Below are positions 47,163 through 58,280 of a stretch of 64,000 nucleotides of DNA, one piece after another (positions within the stretch are counted from its first letter, which is position 1; each line of letters opens with the position of its first letter). Both the position numbers and the translations under genes were made by a program. Location of the stretch: contig NZ_DS022276.1 of the NCBI RefSeq assembly GCF_000153725.1, positions 1,967,495 to 2,031,494 of the forward strand. The letters run 5' to 3'. Source of the DNA: Salipiger bermudensis HTCC2601. GTDB lineage: Bacteria; Pseudomonadota; Alphaproteobacteria; Rhodobacterales; Rhodobacteraceae. The notes beneath the pieces were generated by a model. That model was not told where the DNA came from, searched no databases, and saw only the letters and a program-made list of their open reading frames with translations.

Positions 47163-47858
47163 ATGAGCTTTGTCATCCCCCCGATGGAGACGCCCTCCAT
47201 CGCCATCGCCGGCAGCGAAGACCGCTTCCCGGTCCGCCGCATCTTCTGCGTCGGGCGCAACTACGCCGCCCATGCCCGCGAGATGGGGCGCGACCCGGAC
47301 CGCGAGCCGCCGTTCTTCTTTACCAAGCCCGCCGATGCGGTGGTGGGTGACGGCGCGACCATTTCCTATCCGCCGCAGACCGAGAACCTGCATTACGAGG
47401 CCGAACTGGTGGTCGCCATCGGCGCCGGCGGGCGCGAGATCCCGGCCGACCGGGCGCTCGAGCATGTCTGGGGGTACGCGGTGGGCAACGACCTCACCCG
47501 CCGCGACATGCAGAACGCCGCCAAGGAGCTGCGCCGTCCGTGGGATCTCTCGAAGGGCTTCGACCGTTCGGCGGTGATCGGGCCGCTGGTCTCGGCCAGC
47601 GAGATCGGCCACCCCTCCGAGGGGCGCATCAGCCTGTCAGTGAATGGCACGGTGAAGCAGGATGGCGATCTGTCCGAGATGATCTGGCCGGTCGCGGACG
47701 TGGTGGCCTTCCTGTCGGAAAGCGTCGAGCTGGCCCCGGGCGATCTGATCATGACCGGCACGCCGGCCGGTGTTGGCGCGCTGGTGCCGGGCGACAGCTG
47801 TGTCGTCACCATCGAAGGGGTGGGCGAGATCACCACAGTGATCGGCTCGCGCGACTAG
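47163..47858 (+). CDS. Fumarylacetoacetate hydrolase-family protein (FAHD1/YcgM-like)
   Basis: A 231-residue metal-dependent enzyme of the short FAH branch. FCVGRNYAAHAREMG opens the domain; ENLHYEAELVVAIG carries the metal-binding glutamates, GNDLTRRDMQ follows, and GDLIMTGTPAGVG closes it. Short FAH proteins act as acylpyruvate hydrolases or oxaloacetate decarboxylases. It is divergent from the DadA-like gene across 167 bases, suggesting shared regulation, and would fit breakdown of a 2-oxo acid formed by that enzyme. It converges with rhaD with 18 bases between stops. Confidence 0.85.
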   Translation: MSFVIPPMETPSIAIAGSEDRFPVRRIFCVGRNYAAHAREMGRDPDREPPFFFTKPADAVVGDGATISYPPQTENLHYEAELVVAIGAGGREIPADRALEHVWGYAVGNDLTRRDMQNAAKELRRPWDLSKGFDRSAVIGPLVSASEIGHPSEGRISLSVNGTVKQDGDLSEMIWPVADVVAFLSESVELAPGDLIMTGTPAGVGALVPGDSCVVTIEGVGEITTVIGSRD

Positions 47859-47876
47859 GCGCGGGCCGCAGGCGCG

Positions 47877-48719
47877 TCAGTCGTCGAGCAGCACCGGCGG
47901 CGCGACCAGAAGCGTGGCGAACTTCTCGGTAAGCTGGCGCAGCATGTCGGTCGAGATCGCCTGCTTCGCGCCGCCCGCCGAGAGCACCTTGCGGTGGATC
48001 GCTGCCGCCTTCTCGACGGTCTCGACAAGCGCGAAGATCTTGTCGGGGTTTTCCTCGGAGGCGAAGATGCCGTGGTGGCTCCACGAGATCACCCGGCTGT
48101 GCTCGAGCTCGACCGACGAGGCCTGCGCGATCTCGACCGTGCCGGGCAGCAGCAGCGGCACCACGCGCACGCCATCGGGGAAGATGACGATGCATTCGGG
48201 CATTTTCTCCCAGAGCACGCGGGTCAGCCGCCTGGTGTCGAGCGGCTCGAGGAAACTCAACGCGACGAATTCCGGCGGGTGGCAATGCAGGATCATCCGC
48301 TCACGCCCGTCCGAGACGCGCTTGCGGATGGCGTGGGCCACAAGGTGGGTGGCAAACTCCGAGGTGGGCTTGGCACCCGACGAGAAGCCCCAGCATTTCT
48401 GCCAGGCGGTGCCGCCTTCGGTGATGCGCACGATGCCGAACACCTGGTTCGGTTTTTCCAGCGCGTGGCGGAAGAACTGCCCCGAGCCGGTGACGAGGAA
48501 GTACTCCCCGTCCAGTTCAGGCTCGTCGATCGGCATCGGCACCGGCTCTCCGGGGGCGAGCTCGGGATAGTGGCGGGTCAGGATGGCCTCGATCTCCTCC
48601 CGCGGCAGCCGCCACGAGAAATTGCCGCCATTGGCCTCGTTCCAGCCCATCTTCCAGCACAGATGCGCCAGCGGAGCGGCTTCCTTGACGAAGGAAATCG
48701 GATGCGTGAACGGTGCCAT
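47877..48719 (-). CDS. rhaD: Rhamnulose-1-phosphate aldolase, E. coli RhaD type
   Basis: A 280-residue class II aldolase that splits L-rhamnulose-1-phosphate into DHAP and L-lactaldehyde. It follows E. coli RhaD in order: GWNEANGGNFSWRL, FLVTGSGQFFRH, the zinc ligands in ILHCHPPEF, ECIVIFPDGV, LLPGTVEIAQAS, SHHGIFA and GGAKQAIS. It lies 5 bases after rhaA in the minus arm of the rhamnose locus. It duplicates the aldolase activity of the bifunctional enzyme encoded at 50.2-52.3 kb, which is unusual. Confidence 0.9.
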   Translation of the reverse strand: MAPFTHPISFVKEAAPLAHLCWKMGWNEANGGNFSWRLPREEIEAILTRHYPELAPGEPVPMPIDEPELDGEYFLVTGSGQFFRHALEKPNQVFGIVRITEGGTAWQKCWGFSSGAKPTSEFATHLVAHAIRKRVSDGRERMILHCHPPEFVALSFLEPLDTRRLTRVLWEKMPECIVIFPDGVRVVPLLLPGTVEIAQASSVELEHSRVISWSHHGIFASEENPDKIFALVETVEKAAAIHRKVLSAGGAKQAISTDMLRQLTEKFATLLVAPPVLLDD

Positions 48720-48724
48720 GGTCT

Positions 48725-49972
48725 CTATCCTCGCGAGGCGACAGACGCCTGGTAGGCGTCGAGATCGGAGATGAGCGGCGCGCCCGAGGGCACGCCCATG
48801 CGGTCGCAGAACTCGGCCCAGACTGCGCCGAAGGGCATGTCCTTCATCTCTTCGGTAAGCATCAGCCGTGTGGTGAAGTCGAGCGAGGTCTCGGCCGCCT
48901 TGAGCCGCGCCTGCGGCATCAGCATCGACTCGAGCAGCGCCTTTTGCATGTTGCGCACTCCGATCACCCAGGCGGCGGTGCGGCTGATCGTGGCGTCGAA
49001 GAAATCGAGCCCGATATGAGTGCGCCCGAGCAGGTCGCCGAAGACCAGCTCCTGCGCCATGGCGCGGATGCTGTCGTCGAGCAGGATGACGTGGTCGCTG
49101 TCCCAGCGCATCGGACGGCTGACATGCAGCAGGATCTCATCGACCGACAGCGCCACCGCGCTGAGCTTGTCGGCGATGTTTTCGGTCGGGTGGAAGTGCC
49201 CCATGTCGAGGCAAAGCAGGGTGTCGCGCCGGATCGCGTAGCCCATGTAGAACTCGTGGCTGCCCACGGTCATCGCCTCGACGCCGATGCCGAAGAGCTT
49301 CGATTCCACCGCGTCCAGCATCTCGGCCTTATTGAGCGTCTCGGCGCACATGGCGTCGAGCGAGGTCTCGAGCCGCTTGCGCGCGCCCATGCGGTCGACG
49401 GGATTGTCCTTGGAGCCGTCGGGCACCCAGATGTTGTTGACGCAGGCGCTGCCCTGCGCGCGCCCGAAGGCCGCCGCGATCTCGCGGCTGCGCTTGCCGT
49501 GCTCGATCCAGAAGTCGCGGATGCCCTGATCGGGGTGGCTGAGGGTCAGGTTGTCGTCGGCCTTTTCGTGGGCAAAGAAGGTCGGATTGAAATCCAGCCC
49601 GACGCCCTGGTCGCCGGCCCAGTCGATCCACGGCTGGAAGTGCTTCACCTCGATCTCGTCACGGTCTGGCGACTCGTCGGTGTCCATGTAGCAGGCATGC
49701 AGGTTGAGCCGGTGGCGGCCGGGGATCTTCGCGTAGGCGAACTCCAGATCGGCGCGCAGCTCGTCGGGGGTGCGGGCGCGGCCGGGGTGGTTGCCGGTGG
49801 CCTGAATGCCGCCGCCGGAGCTGCCGTGGCGGGTTTCGAAGCCGACCACGTCGTCGCCCTGCCAGCAATGCACCGAGATCGGGATCGTGGACAGCGTCGC
49901 AAGCGCGGCCTCGGTATCGACATCCCAAGCGGCAAAGGCCTCGCGGGCCATCTCGTAGCTCTTGGTGGTCAT
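48725..49972 (-). CDS. rhaA: L-rhamnose isomerase
   Basis: A 415-residue TIM-barrel metal isomerase converting L-rhamnose to L-rhamnulose. It matches E. coli RhaA closely: PISVHCWQGDDVVGFE, GGIQATGNHPGRAR, AVESKLFGIG, HEFYMGYA, LDMGHFHPTE, LLHVSRPMRWDSDHV and HIGLDFFDASI-like HIGLDFFDATISR. This is the enteric RhaA type, not the separate isomerase type usual beside rhizobial rhamnose operons. The ATG at 49972 has AAGGAGAC upstream. It is followed directly by rhaD, and is separated from the upstream bifunctional gene by 254 bases with no recognised gene. Confidence 0.95.
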   Translation of the reverse strand: MTTKSYEMAREAFAAWDVDTEAALATLSTIPISVHCWQGDDVVGFETRHGSSGGGIQATGNHPGRARTPDELRADLEFAYAKIPGRHRLNLHACYMDTDESPDRDEIEVKHFQPWIDWAGDQGVGLDFNPTFFAHEKADDNLTLSHPDQGIRDFWIEHGKRSREIAAAFGRAQGSACVNNIWVPDGSKDNPVDRMGARKRLETSLDAMCAETLNKAEMLDAVESKLFGIGVEAMTVGSHEFYMGYAIRRDTLLCLDMGHFHPTENIADKLSAVALSVDEILLHVSRPMRWDSDHVILLDDSIRAMAQELVFGDLLGRTHIGLDFFDATISRTAAWVIGVRNMQKALLESMLMPQARLKAAETSLDFTTRLMLTEEMKDMPFGAVWAEFCDRMGVPSGAPLISDLDAYQASVASRG

Positions 49973-50202
49973 GGCGGGTCTCCTTATCAGGGGGCGGGGT
50001 GCGGCTGGCATCCCGGCAGGGCAGGCGCGCGCGCAGTCATCTGCGGCGTCCGGCCTGCGACGGTGTCATTGGGAAGATGGGGGTGGCGCGCCGGCGGCAT
50101 CGCGGAGCGACGCCGCAAGGTGTCGGCCGCGCGCCGGGAACCGGGTCCGTGAGTGGTGGTCTTGTGGGAACATGCCGCATGGTCTCCTCCGGGCGGCGGG
50201 TG

Positions 50203-50222
50203 GGGCGGGCCGAGGCCCGCCC
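50203..50222 (-). other. GC hairpin after the bifunctional rhamnose gene
   Basis: GGGCGGGCC-GA-GGCCCGCCC makes a perfect 9-bp arm pair with a minimal 2-base centre, 4 bases after the stop. No T run follows, so partial termination or mRNA protection ahead of rhaA is more likely than full termination. Confidence 0.5.
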
Positions 50223-50226
50223 GCGC

Positions 50227-52329
<2,103 letters not shown>

Positions 52330-52399
52330 GGCTTCCTCCCATTGGCGCGGCGCGCCCGATTCAATCTTGCTCAAAACCTGCGCCCCGCGGGCAGCTCTG

Positions 52400-52468
52400 T
52401 CAATCATAAACAATCACGTTCAATCATTCTGCGCCGCAGAATGATCATTCATGACAGAAAATGATTGA
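52400..52468. promoter_or_regulatory. Operator cluster in the divergent rhamnose control region
   Basis: TCAATCAT occurs at 52400-52407 and 52420-52427, a variant ACAATCAC at 52410-52417, and the inverse ATGATTGA at 52461-52468. A perfect dyad ATCATTCTGC-GCC-GCAGAATGAT spans 52423-52445. These lie between the two rha arms and are the best candidates for DeoR-family RhaR binding and for both promoters. Assignment to RhaR is inferred from position. Confidence 0.6.
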
Positions 52469-52515
52469 CGATGATCGGGAATCCGCGCAAGTTTCTCGCC
52501 AATAGGGAGGACGGC

Positions 52516-53322
52516 ATGCACGAAAGCGAACGCCACAGGCTGATTCTGTCAGCGGTTCAGGAGCGACCGGTCGCAACCGTGGTCGATCTGGTGAACCTGA
52601 CGGGCGTATCCGAAGCGACGGTGCGCCGCGACATCGCCACCCTTCACATGCAAAAGAAGCTGCGTCGTGTGCGCGGTGGCGCCGAGGCCATCGCCCCGCC
52701 GCAGTTCGTGGGTCTTGCCGGTCGCACTTTCGCGGTCAACGAAACCATGCGGATCAAGCAGAAGCAGGCCATCGCCCGCGCTGCCTGCGAGCTGGTGAAC
52801 GACGGTGATCCGATCATCATCAACGGCGGCACCACGACCTTTCAAATGGTGCATCCGCTGGCCAGCCGCCGGGTGCAGGTCTTCACCAACTCGTTTCCCA
52901 TCGCCGAGCACCTGCTCAAGCACTCCAAGAACACGGTGATGCTGTCGGGCGGGGTGATCTACCGCGAGCAGCAGATCGTGCTGAGCCCGTTCGAGAACGA
53001 CGTGACCCGCAACTTCTATGCGCGGCGCATGTTCATGGGTGCGCAGGGGGTCGGGCCGCTGGGTCTGATGGAGGCGGATCCGCTGCTGATCCAGGCCGAG
53101 CACAAGCTGATCGGCCAGGCCGACGAGCTGGTGGTGCTGGTGGACAGCACGAAATTCGAACAGCGCTCGTCGCTGGTGCTCTGTCCGCTCGAGCGGGCGA
53201 ACGTGGTGATCACCGATGACGGGATTTCGGATCGTGCCGCCGCGATGCTCGAGGCGGCGGATGTGGAGCTGATCGTCGCGCCGGTCGCGGCGGCAAACGA
53301 GGAGGATGGGGCGGCCTCCTAG
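52516..53322 (+). CDS. rhaR: DeoR-family transcriptional regulator of rhamnose genes
   Basis: A 268-residue regulator with an N-terminal DeoR helix-turn-helix (VVDLVNLTGVSEATVRRDIATL, then LRRVRGGAEAI) and the C-terminal sugar-phosphate-sensing domain (DPIIINGGTTTFQMVHPL, VMLSGGVIY, FMGAQGVG, LVDSTKFEQRSSLVLCPL). The ATG at 52516 is chosen because GGGAGG lies 5 bases upstream, although the frame opens earlier. In rhizobia the homologue represses the locus in the absence of inducer. It heads the plus arm, 35 bases before rhaS. Confidence 0.92.
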   Translation: MHESERHRLILSAVQERPVATVVDLVNLTGVSEATVRRDIATLHMQKKLRRVRGGAEAIAPPQFVGLAGRTFAVNETMRIKQKQAIARAACELVNDGDPIIINGGTTTFQMVHPLASRRVQVFTNSFPIAEHLLKHSKNTVMLSGGVIYREQQIVLSPFENDVTRNFYARRMFMGAQGVGPLGLMEADPLLIQAEHKLIGQADELVVLVDSTKFEQRSSLVLCPLERANVVITDDGISDRAAAMLEAADVELIVAPVAAANEEDGAAS

Positions 53323-53357
53323 GTCTTCGCCCAACACGCTTCATACGGGAGGAACTT

Positions 53358-54362
53358 ATGCGCGTGATCAACAAGGTACTTGGAACGGTGGCGCTGGCCG
53401 CAACGATGGCGGCGGGCTTCGGCGCAACGGCGGCCTCGGCCGACGAGACGCGCATCGCGCTCGTGGTGAAGGCGCTGGGCATCGGTTTCTTCGAGGCCGC
53501 AGCCAAGGGCGCCGAGGAGGCCGCGGCCGAGCTGGGCGACACCGAGATCATCTATACCGGCCCGACCGACACCACCGCCGAGGGGCAGATCGAGGTGATC
53601 AACTCGCTGATCGCGCAGGGCGTCGATGCCATCGCGATCTCGGCCAACGACTACGACGCGCTGGTGCCCTCGCTGAAGAAGGCGATGCAACGCGGCATCA
53701 CCGTGATCAGCTGGGATTCGGGCGTGGCGCCGGAGGGCCGTCAGATGCACCTCAACCCGTCCTCGAACGAGCTGATCGGCAACATGTGCGTCAAGCTCGC
53801 CGCCGATCACCTGCCGGATGGTGGCCAAGTGGCGATCCTGTCGGCTTCGGCCACAGCTACGAACCAGAACATCTGGATCGAGGAGATGAAGAAGGTGCTG
53901 CCCGAGTACGAGGGCATCGAGCTGGTCGCGACCGTCTATGGCGACGACCTTGCCGACAAGTCCTACCGCGAAGCGCAGGGCCTGATGGCGACCTATCCCG
54001 ATCTCGACGCCATCATCGCGCCGACCTCGGTCGGCATCGTGGCCGCCGCGCAGGCCGTCGCCGACGCCGGCAAGGCGGGTGAGGTGAACGTGACCGGCCT
54101 CGGCCTGCCCTCCGAGATGGCCGGCGCCATCGAGTCCGGTGCATCGCAGTCCTTCGCGATCTGGAACCCGATCGACCTCGGGTACTCGGCCACGATGATC
54201 GCCCACGCGCTGGCCTCGGGCGAGGCCACCGCCGAGCCGGGCGCGACCCTGCCGATGGGCCGCATGGGCGAGGTGACGCTCGATGACGAGGGCAATGGCG
54301 CAATGGCCGATCCCTTCGTCTACGACGCCGGCAACATCGACGAGTTCAAGTCGATCTTCTGA
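53358..54362 (+). CDS. rhaS: Rhamnose ABC transporter substrate-binding protein
   Basis: A 334-residue periplasmic binding protein of the CUT2 (ribose/rhamnose) class. A signal peptide of about 28 residues ends ASA before DETRIALVVKALGIGFFEAA. The hinge-linked lobes contain TDTTAEGQIEVINSLIAQGVDAIAIS and ITVISWDSGV, as in RhaS of Rhizobium. GGGAGGAAC precedes the ATG. It delivers L-rhamnose to RhaPQT. A GC hairpin lies shortly after the stop. Confidence 0.93.
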   Translation: MRVINKVLGTVALAATMAAGFGATAASADETRIALVVKALGIGFFEAAAKGAEEAAAELGDTEIIYTGPTDTTAEGQIEVINSLIAQGVDAIAISANDYDALVPSLKKAMQRGITVISWDSGVAPEGRQMHLNPSSNELIGNMCVKLAADHLPDGGQVAILSASATATNQNIWIEEMKKVLPEYEGIELVATVYGDDLADKSYREAQGLMATYPDLDAIIAPTSVGIVAAAQAVADAGKAGEVNVTGLGLPSEMAGAIESGASQSFAIWNPIDLGYSATMIAHALASGEATAEPGATLPMGRMGEVTLDDEGNGAMADPFVYDAGNIDEFKSIF

Positions 54363-54392
54363 TCGCGTCCACTTTGGACCTACCAGACGCGA

Positions 54393-54417
54393 CCCCGGCG
54401 CCAAAGCCGCGCCGGGG
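54393..54417 (+). other. GC hairpin between rhaS and rhaT
   Basis: CCCCGGCGC-CAAAGCC-GCGCCGGGG, a perfect 9-bp stem 30 bases past the rhaS stop with no T run. Likely an mRNA stabiliser or attenuator giving more binding protein than ATPase and permease. Confidence 0.6.
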
Positions 54418-54447
54418 CGCTCCCTCCAATCGACGGGGCGACGCCAC

Positions 54448-55989
54448 ATGCTCATGCAGACACAGACCCAGGCAGAGACAGATCCAGTGACCCGCCCGAC
54501 GCCCGTTCTGGCCCTCGACGGCATCACCAAGACCTTCCCCGGTGTGCGCGCCCTCTCCGAGGTGTCGCTCAACCTCTATCCCGGCGAGGTCACCGCGCTG
54601 ATCGGCGAGAACGGCGCCGGCAAGTCGACGATGGTGAAGATCCTCACGGGCATCTACCAGCCGACCGAGGGCCGCATCCTCGTCGACGGCGAGGAGACCC
54701 GCTTTCCCACCGCTCAGGACGCCGCCGACGCCGGCATCACCGCGATCCACCAGGAGACGGTGCTGTTCGACGAACTGTCGGTGGCCGAGAACATCTTTCT
54801 CGGCCATGCGCCCCGCACCCGCTGGGGCCTGCTCGACTGGGCCGAGATCCACCGCCGCTCGTCCGAGATCCTGACCGGGATCGGCGCCGAGATCGATCCG
54901 GCCACCCGGCTGCGCGATCTCGGCATCGCCAGCAAGCACATGGTTGCGATCGCCCGGGCGCTGTCGATCGATGCCCGCGTTGTGGTCATGGACGAACCCA
55001 CCGCGGCGCTGTCGCACAAGGAGATCGAAGAGCTCTACGAGCTGGTCGATCAGCTCAAGGCGCAGGGCAAGGCGATCCTGTTCATCAGCCACAAGTTCGA
55101 CGAGATCTTCCGCATCGCCGACAACTACACCGTCTTCCGTGACGGCCAGTATGTCGGCGAGGGGCGCATCGAAGACACAGACAACGACGCGCTGGTCAAG
55201 CTGATGGTCGGCCGCGAGGTGGCGCATATCTTCCCCGAGCGCACGCCGGAGCTTGGCGACGAGGTGCTGGCGGTCGAGAACTATTGCCACCCGACCGAGT
55301 TCGACGGGGTCGGTTTCTCGCTGCGCAGGGGCGAGATCCTCGGATTCTACGGCCTTGTCGGGGCAGGGCGTTCAGAGGTCATGCAATCGCTCTTCGGCAT
55401 CACCCGGCCCTCCTCGGGCCGCATCCGCATCGACGGCGAGGCTCGCGAGATCGCCTCGCCCGCCGACGCGGTGGGGGCGGGGATCGTCTATGTCCCCGAG
55501 GATCGCGGTCAGCAGGGGGCCATCACCGCCATGCCGATCTTCCAGAACGTCACGCTGCCGTCGCTTGGCCGCACCTCGCGCAGCGGCTTCATCCGGCTGG
55601 CGGAGGAATTCAAGCTGGCGCGCACCTATTGCGAGCGGCTCGACCTGCGCGCCGCCTCGCTCGACACCGACGTGGGCAATCTCTCGGGCGGCAACCAGCA
55701 GAAGGTGGTGATCGCCAAGTGGCTCGCCACCCAGCCCAAGGTGATCATCCTCGACGAGCCGACCAAGGGCATCGACATCGGCTCCAAGGCCGCGGTGCAC
55801 GATTTCATGGCCGAACTGGCCGGGCAGGGGCTCGCGGTGATCATGGTCAGCTCCGAGATCCCCGAGGTGCTGGGCATGTCCGACCGGGTCATCGTCATGC
55901 GCGAGGGACGCATGGTCGCCGAGCTCGGGGGCGACGAGATGACCCCCGAAACCCTTGTCCGTCACGCCGCTGGCATTCGGGAGAGCTGA
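54448..55989 (+). CDS. rhaT: Rhamnose ABC transporter ATP-binding protein
   Basis: A 513-residue double ATPase of the RbsA/MglA kind. The first domain has Walker A GENGAGKST and Walker B VVVMDEPTAALS with a degenerate signature. The second has a degenerate Walker A (GLVGAGRSE) but an intact LSGGNQQK signature and IILDEPTKGIDIG, the usual asymmetry in CUT2 importers. The start is the ATG at 54448; one two codons later is possible. It follows rhaS after 85 bases and is 1 base before rhaP. Confidence 0.93.
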   Translation: MLMQTQTQAETDPVTRPTPVLALDGITKTFPGVRALSEVSLNLYPGEVTALIGENGAGKSTMVKILTGIYQPTEGRILVDGEETRFPTAQDAADAGITAIHQETVLFDELSVAENIFLGHAPRTRWGLLDWAEIHRRSSEILTGIGAEIDPATRLRDLGIASKHMVAIARALSIDARVVVMDEPTAALSHKEIEELYELVDQLKAQGKAILFISHKFDEIFRIADNYTVFRDGQYVGEGRIEDTDNDALVKLMVGREVAHIFPERTPELGDEVLAVENYCHPTEFDGVGFSLRRGEILGFYGLVGAGRSEVMQSLFGITRPSSGRIRIDGEAREIASPADAVGAGIVYVPEDRGQQGAITAMPIFQNVTLPSLGRTSRSGFIRLAEEFKLARTYCERLDLRAASLDTDVGNLSGGNQQKVVIAKWLATQPKVIILDEPTKGIDIGSKAAVHDFMAELAGQGLAVIMVSSEIPEVLGMSDRVIVMREGRMVAELGGDEMTPETLVRHAAGIRES

Positions 55990-55990
55990 C

Positions 55991-56974
55991 ATGCTGAAAC
56001 GTATCCTCACCGCGCGCGAAACCATCCTTGCCGCCGCCATCCTGGCGCTTCTGGTTTTGATCGCCGTGCGCTTCCCGGCCTTCGTGGCGCCCTCGAACCT
56101 GATCGCGGTGTTCAACGACACCTCGCCGCTGATGCTTCTGGCGCTGGGGCAGATGATCGTCATCCTGACCAAGTGCATCGACCTCTCGGTCGCCGCCAAC
56201 CTCGCGCTCACCGGCATGTGCGTGGCGATGCTCAACATCATGATGCCGGGCCTGCCGGTGGCGGTCATCATCGTCATCGCGGTGGCGCTCGGCACCCTCA
56301 TGGGCATGATCAACGGCCTGCTGGTGTGGAAGCTCGACATCCCGCCGATCGTCGTGACGCTTGGCACGATGACCATCTTCCGTGGCATCATTTTCCTGAT
56401 CTCCAACGGCAAGTGGGTGAACGCGCACGAGATGTCGCCGGCCTTCAAGGCCTTCCCCCGCGCCGAGCTGCTGGGTTTGCCGATGATGAGCTGGGTCGCC
56501 ATCCTCGTGATCCTCGCCTTCTTCGTGCTGATGACCCGCACCAGCCTCGGCCGCGCGGTCTATGCGGTGGGCGGCAACCCTCACGCGGCGGTCTATACCG
56601 GCATCGATGTCGGCCGGACCAAGTTCACCGCCTACACCATCTCCGGCGCGCTCGCGGGCCTGACGGGCTATCTCTGGGTCAGCCGCTACGCCGTGGCCTA
56701 TGTCGATATCGCCGGCGGCTTCGAGCTCGACACCGTCGCCGCCGCGGTGATCGGCGGCGTCTCCATCGCCGGCGGCGTCGGCTCGGTCTTCGGCGCGGTG
56801 CTCGGGGCGCTGTTCCTCGGCGTGATCAAGAACGCCCTGCCGGTCGTCAACATCTCGCCCTTCTGGCAGCTCGCGATCTCGGGCAGCGCGATCATCGTCG
56901 CCGTCGCCTTCAACGCGCAGGCCAACAGGACCAAGGGCCGGGTCATCCTCAAGCAGGCGGAGGCCGCAGCATGA
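55991..56974 (+). CDS. rhaP: Rhamnose ABC transporter permease
   Basis: A 327-residue membrane permease of the CUT2 class with about 8-10 helices. Conserved family segments are [56 protein letters not shown] (the ATPase-coupling loop) and [21 protein letters not shown]. It is translationally close-packed: 1 base after rhaT and overlapping rhaQ by 4 bases (ATGA). It pairs with RhaQ to form the channel. Confidence 0.93.
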   Translation: MLKRILTARETILAAAILALLVLIAVRFPAFVAPSNLIAVFNDTSPLMLLALGQMIVILTKCIDLSVAANLALTGMCVAMLNIMMPGLPVAVIIVIAVALGTLMGMINGLLVWKLDIPPIVVTLGTMTIFRGIIFLISNGKWVNAHEMSPAFKAFPRAELLGLPMMSWVAILVILAFFVLMTRTSLGRAVYAVGGNPHAAVYTGIDVGRTKFTAYTISGALAGLTGYLWVSRYAVAYVDIAGGFELDTVAAAVIGGVSIAGGVGSVFGAVLGALFLGVIKNALPVVNISPFWQLAISGSAIIVAVAFNAQANRTKGRVILKQAEAAA

Positions 56975-57963
56975 GCACGAGTTCCACCCATCACATCCCC
57001 GACACGCTGGTCTCGCCGCTGGCAAAGCGACTGAAAAGCTGGGAGAGCCTGCTGCTGGTGGTGGCGGTGGCGATCTTCATCGCCAACTGCTTCGCCTCGC
57101 CCTACTTCCTCAACGCCTGGAACCTGAGCGACGCCACCTTCAACTTCACCGAGAAGGCGATGATCGCCTTCGCCATGGCGCTGCTGATCATCGCCGGCGA
57201 CATCGACCTCTCGGTCGCCTCGATCATCGCGCTGGCCTCGACCGCCATGGGGGCCGCGGTGCAGGCCGGGGTCGGCACGCCGGGGCTGGTGGCCATCGGC
57301 CTTGCCACCGGGCTGGCGGCGGGTGCGTTCAACGGCGTGCTGGTGACGCGGCTGGCGCTGCCCTCGATCGTGGTCACCATCGGCACCATGAGCCTGTTCC
57401 GCGGCATCGCCTATATCGTGCTCGGCGATCAGGCCTATCGCGGCTACCCCGAGAGCTTCGCCTTCTTCGGGCAGGGCTACGTTTTCTGGGTGATCAGTTT
57501 CGAGTTCGTGCTCTTCGCGGTGCTGGCGGTGATCTACGGCGTGCTGCTGCACAAGACCAATTTCGGCCGCTCGGTCTATGCCATCGGCAACAACCCCACA
57601 GGGGCGCTGTTCTCGGGCATCAGGGTGCAGCGGGTGCGCTTCGTCCTGTTCCTGCTCACCGGGCTGATGTCGGGCGTGGCGGCGATCTGCCTGACCTCGC
57701 GGCTGGGCTCCACGCGCCCCTCGATCGGCTTCGGCTGGGAGCTCGAGGTCGTCACCATGGTGGTGCTGGGCGGGGTCAGCATCCTTGGCGGCTCGGGCTC
57801 GATCCCGGGCGTGGTGATCGCGGCCTTCGTGATGGGCATGGTGACTTTCGGGCTGGGCCTTCTGAACGTGCCGGGCATCGTCATGTCGATCGTCATCGGC
57901 GCACTGCTGATCGGGGTGATCGCGCTGCCGCGGCTCTGGTCGAAGCTGCGCTGGGGGGCATGA
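56971..57963 (+). CDS. rhaQ: Rhamnose ABC transporter permease
   Basis: A 330-residue CUT2 permease paralogous to RhaP. Shared landmarks are [58 protein letters not shown] and [22 protein letters not shown]. It overlaps rhaP and rhaU by ATGA at both ends, so the three are translated as a coupled block. Confidence 0.93.
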   Translation: MSTSSTHHIPDTLVSPLAKRLKSWESLLLVVAVAIFIANCFASPYFLNAWNLSDATFNFTEKAMIAFAMALLIIAGDIDLSVASIIALASTAMGAAVQAGVGTPGLVAIGLATGLAAGAFNGVLVTRLALPSIVVTIGTMSLFRGIAYIVLGDQAYRGYPESFAFFGQGYVFWVISFEFVLFAVLAVIYGVLLHKTNFGRSVYAIGNNPTGALFSGIRVQRVRFVLFLLTGLMSGVAAICLTSRLGSTRPSIGFGWELEVVTMVVLGGVSILGGSGSIPGVVIAAFVMGMVTFGLGLLNVPGIVMSIVIGALLIGVIALPRLWSKLRWGA

Positions 57964-58280
57964 GCATGGAGAAGCACGCCTTCCGCATGGTCCTGAACGA
58001 AGGCCAGCTCGACGAGTACAAGCGCCGCCACGACGCCATCTGGCCCGAGCTCGTCGAGGCGCTGAAAGCGGCCGGGGTCGAGGATTACTCGATCCATTAC
58101 GACCCCGAAACCCGGCATCTCTTCGCGGTGCTCTGGCGGCGTGAGGATCACGGCATGGCGGCGCTGCCCGCGCATCCGGCGGTGCAGAAATGGTGGGCCT
58201 ACATGGCCGACATCATGCAGACCAACCCCGACAACAGCCCCGTAGAGACGCCGCTCGTACCGGTGTTTCACCTGCCATGA
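57960..58280 (+). CDS. rhaM: L-rhamnose mutarotase
   Basis: A 106-residue enzyme interconverting alpha and beta anomers of L-rhamnose so that uptake and isomerisation are not limited by spontaneous rotation. It follows the RhaU/RhaM family: [23 protein letters not shown] with the active-site His, NYSIHYD-like [18 protein letters not shown], and terminal [21 protein letters not shown] overlaps join it to rhaQ and rhaK. Known as rhaU in rhizobia. Confidence 0.95.
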   Translation: MSMEKHAFRMVLNEGQLDEYKRRHDAIWPELVEALKAAGVEDYSIHYDPETRHLFAVLWRREDHGMAALPAHPAVQKWWAYMADIMQTNPDNSPVETPLVPVFHLP

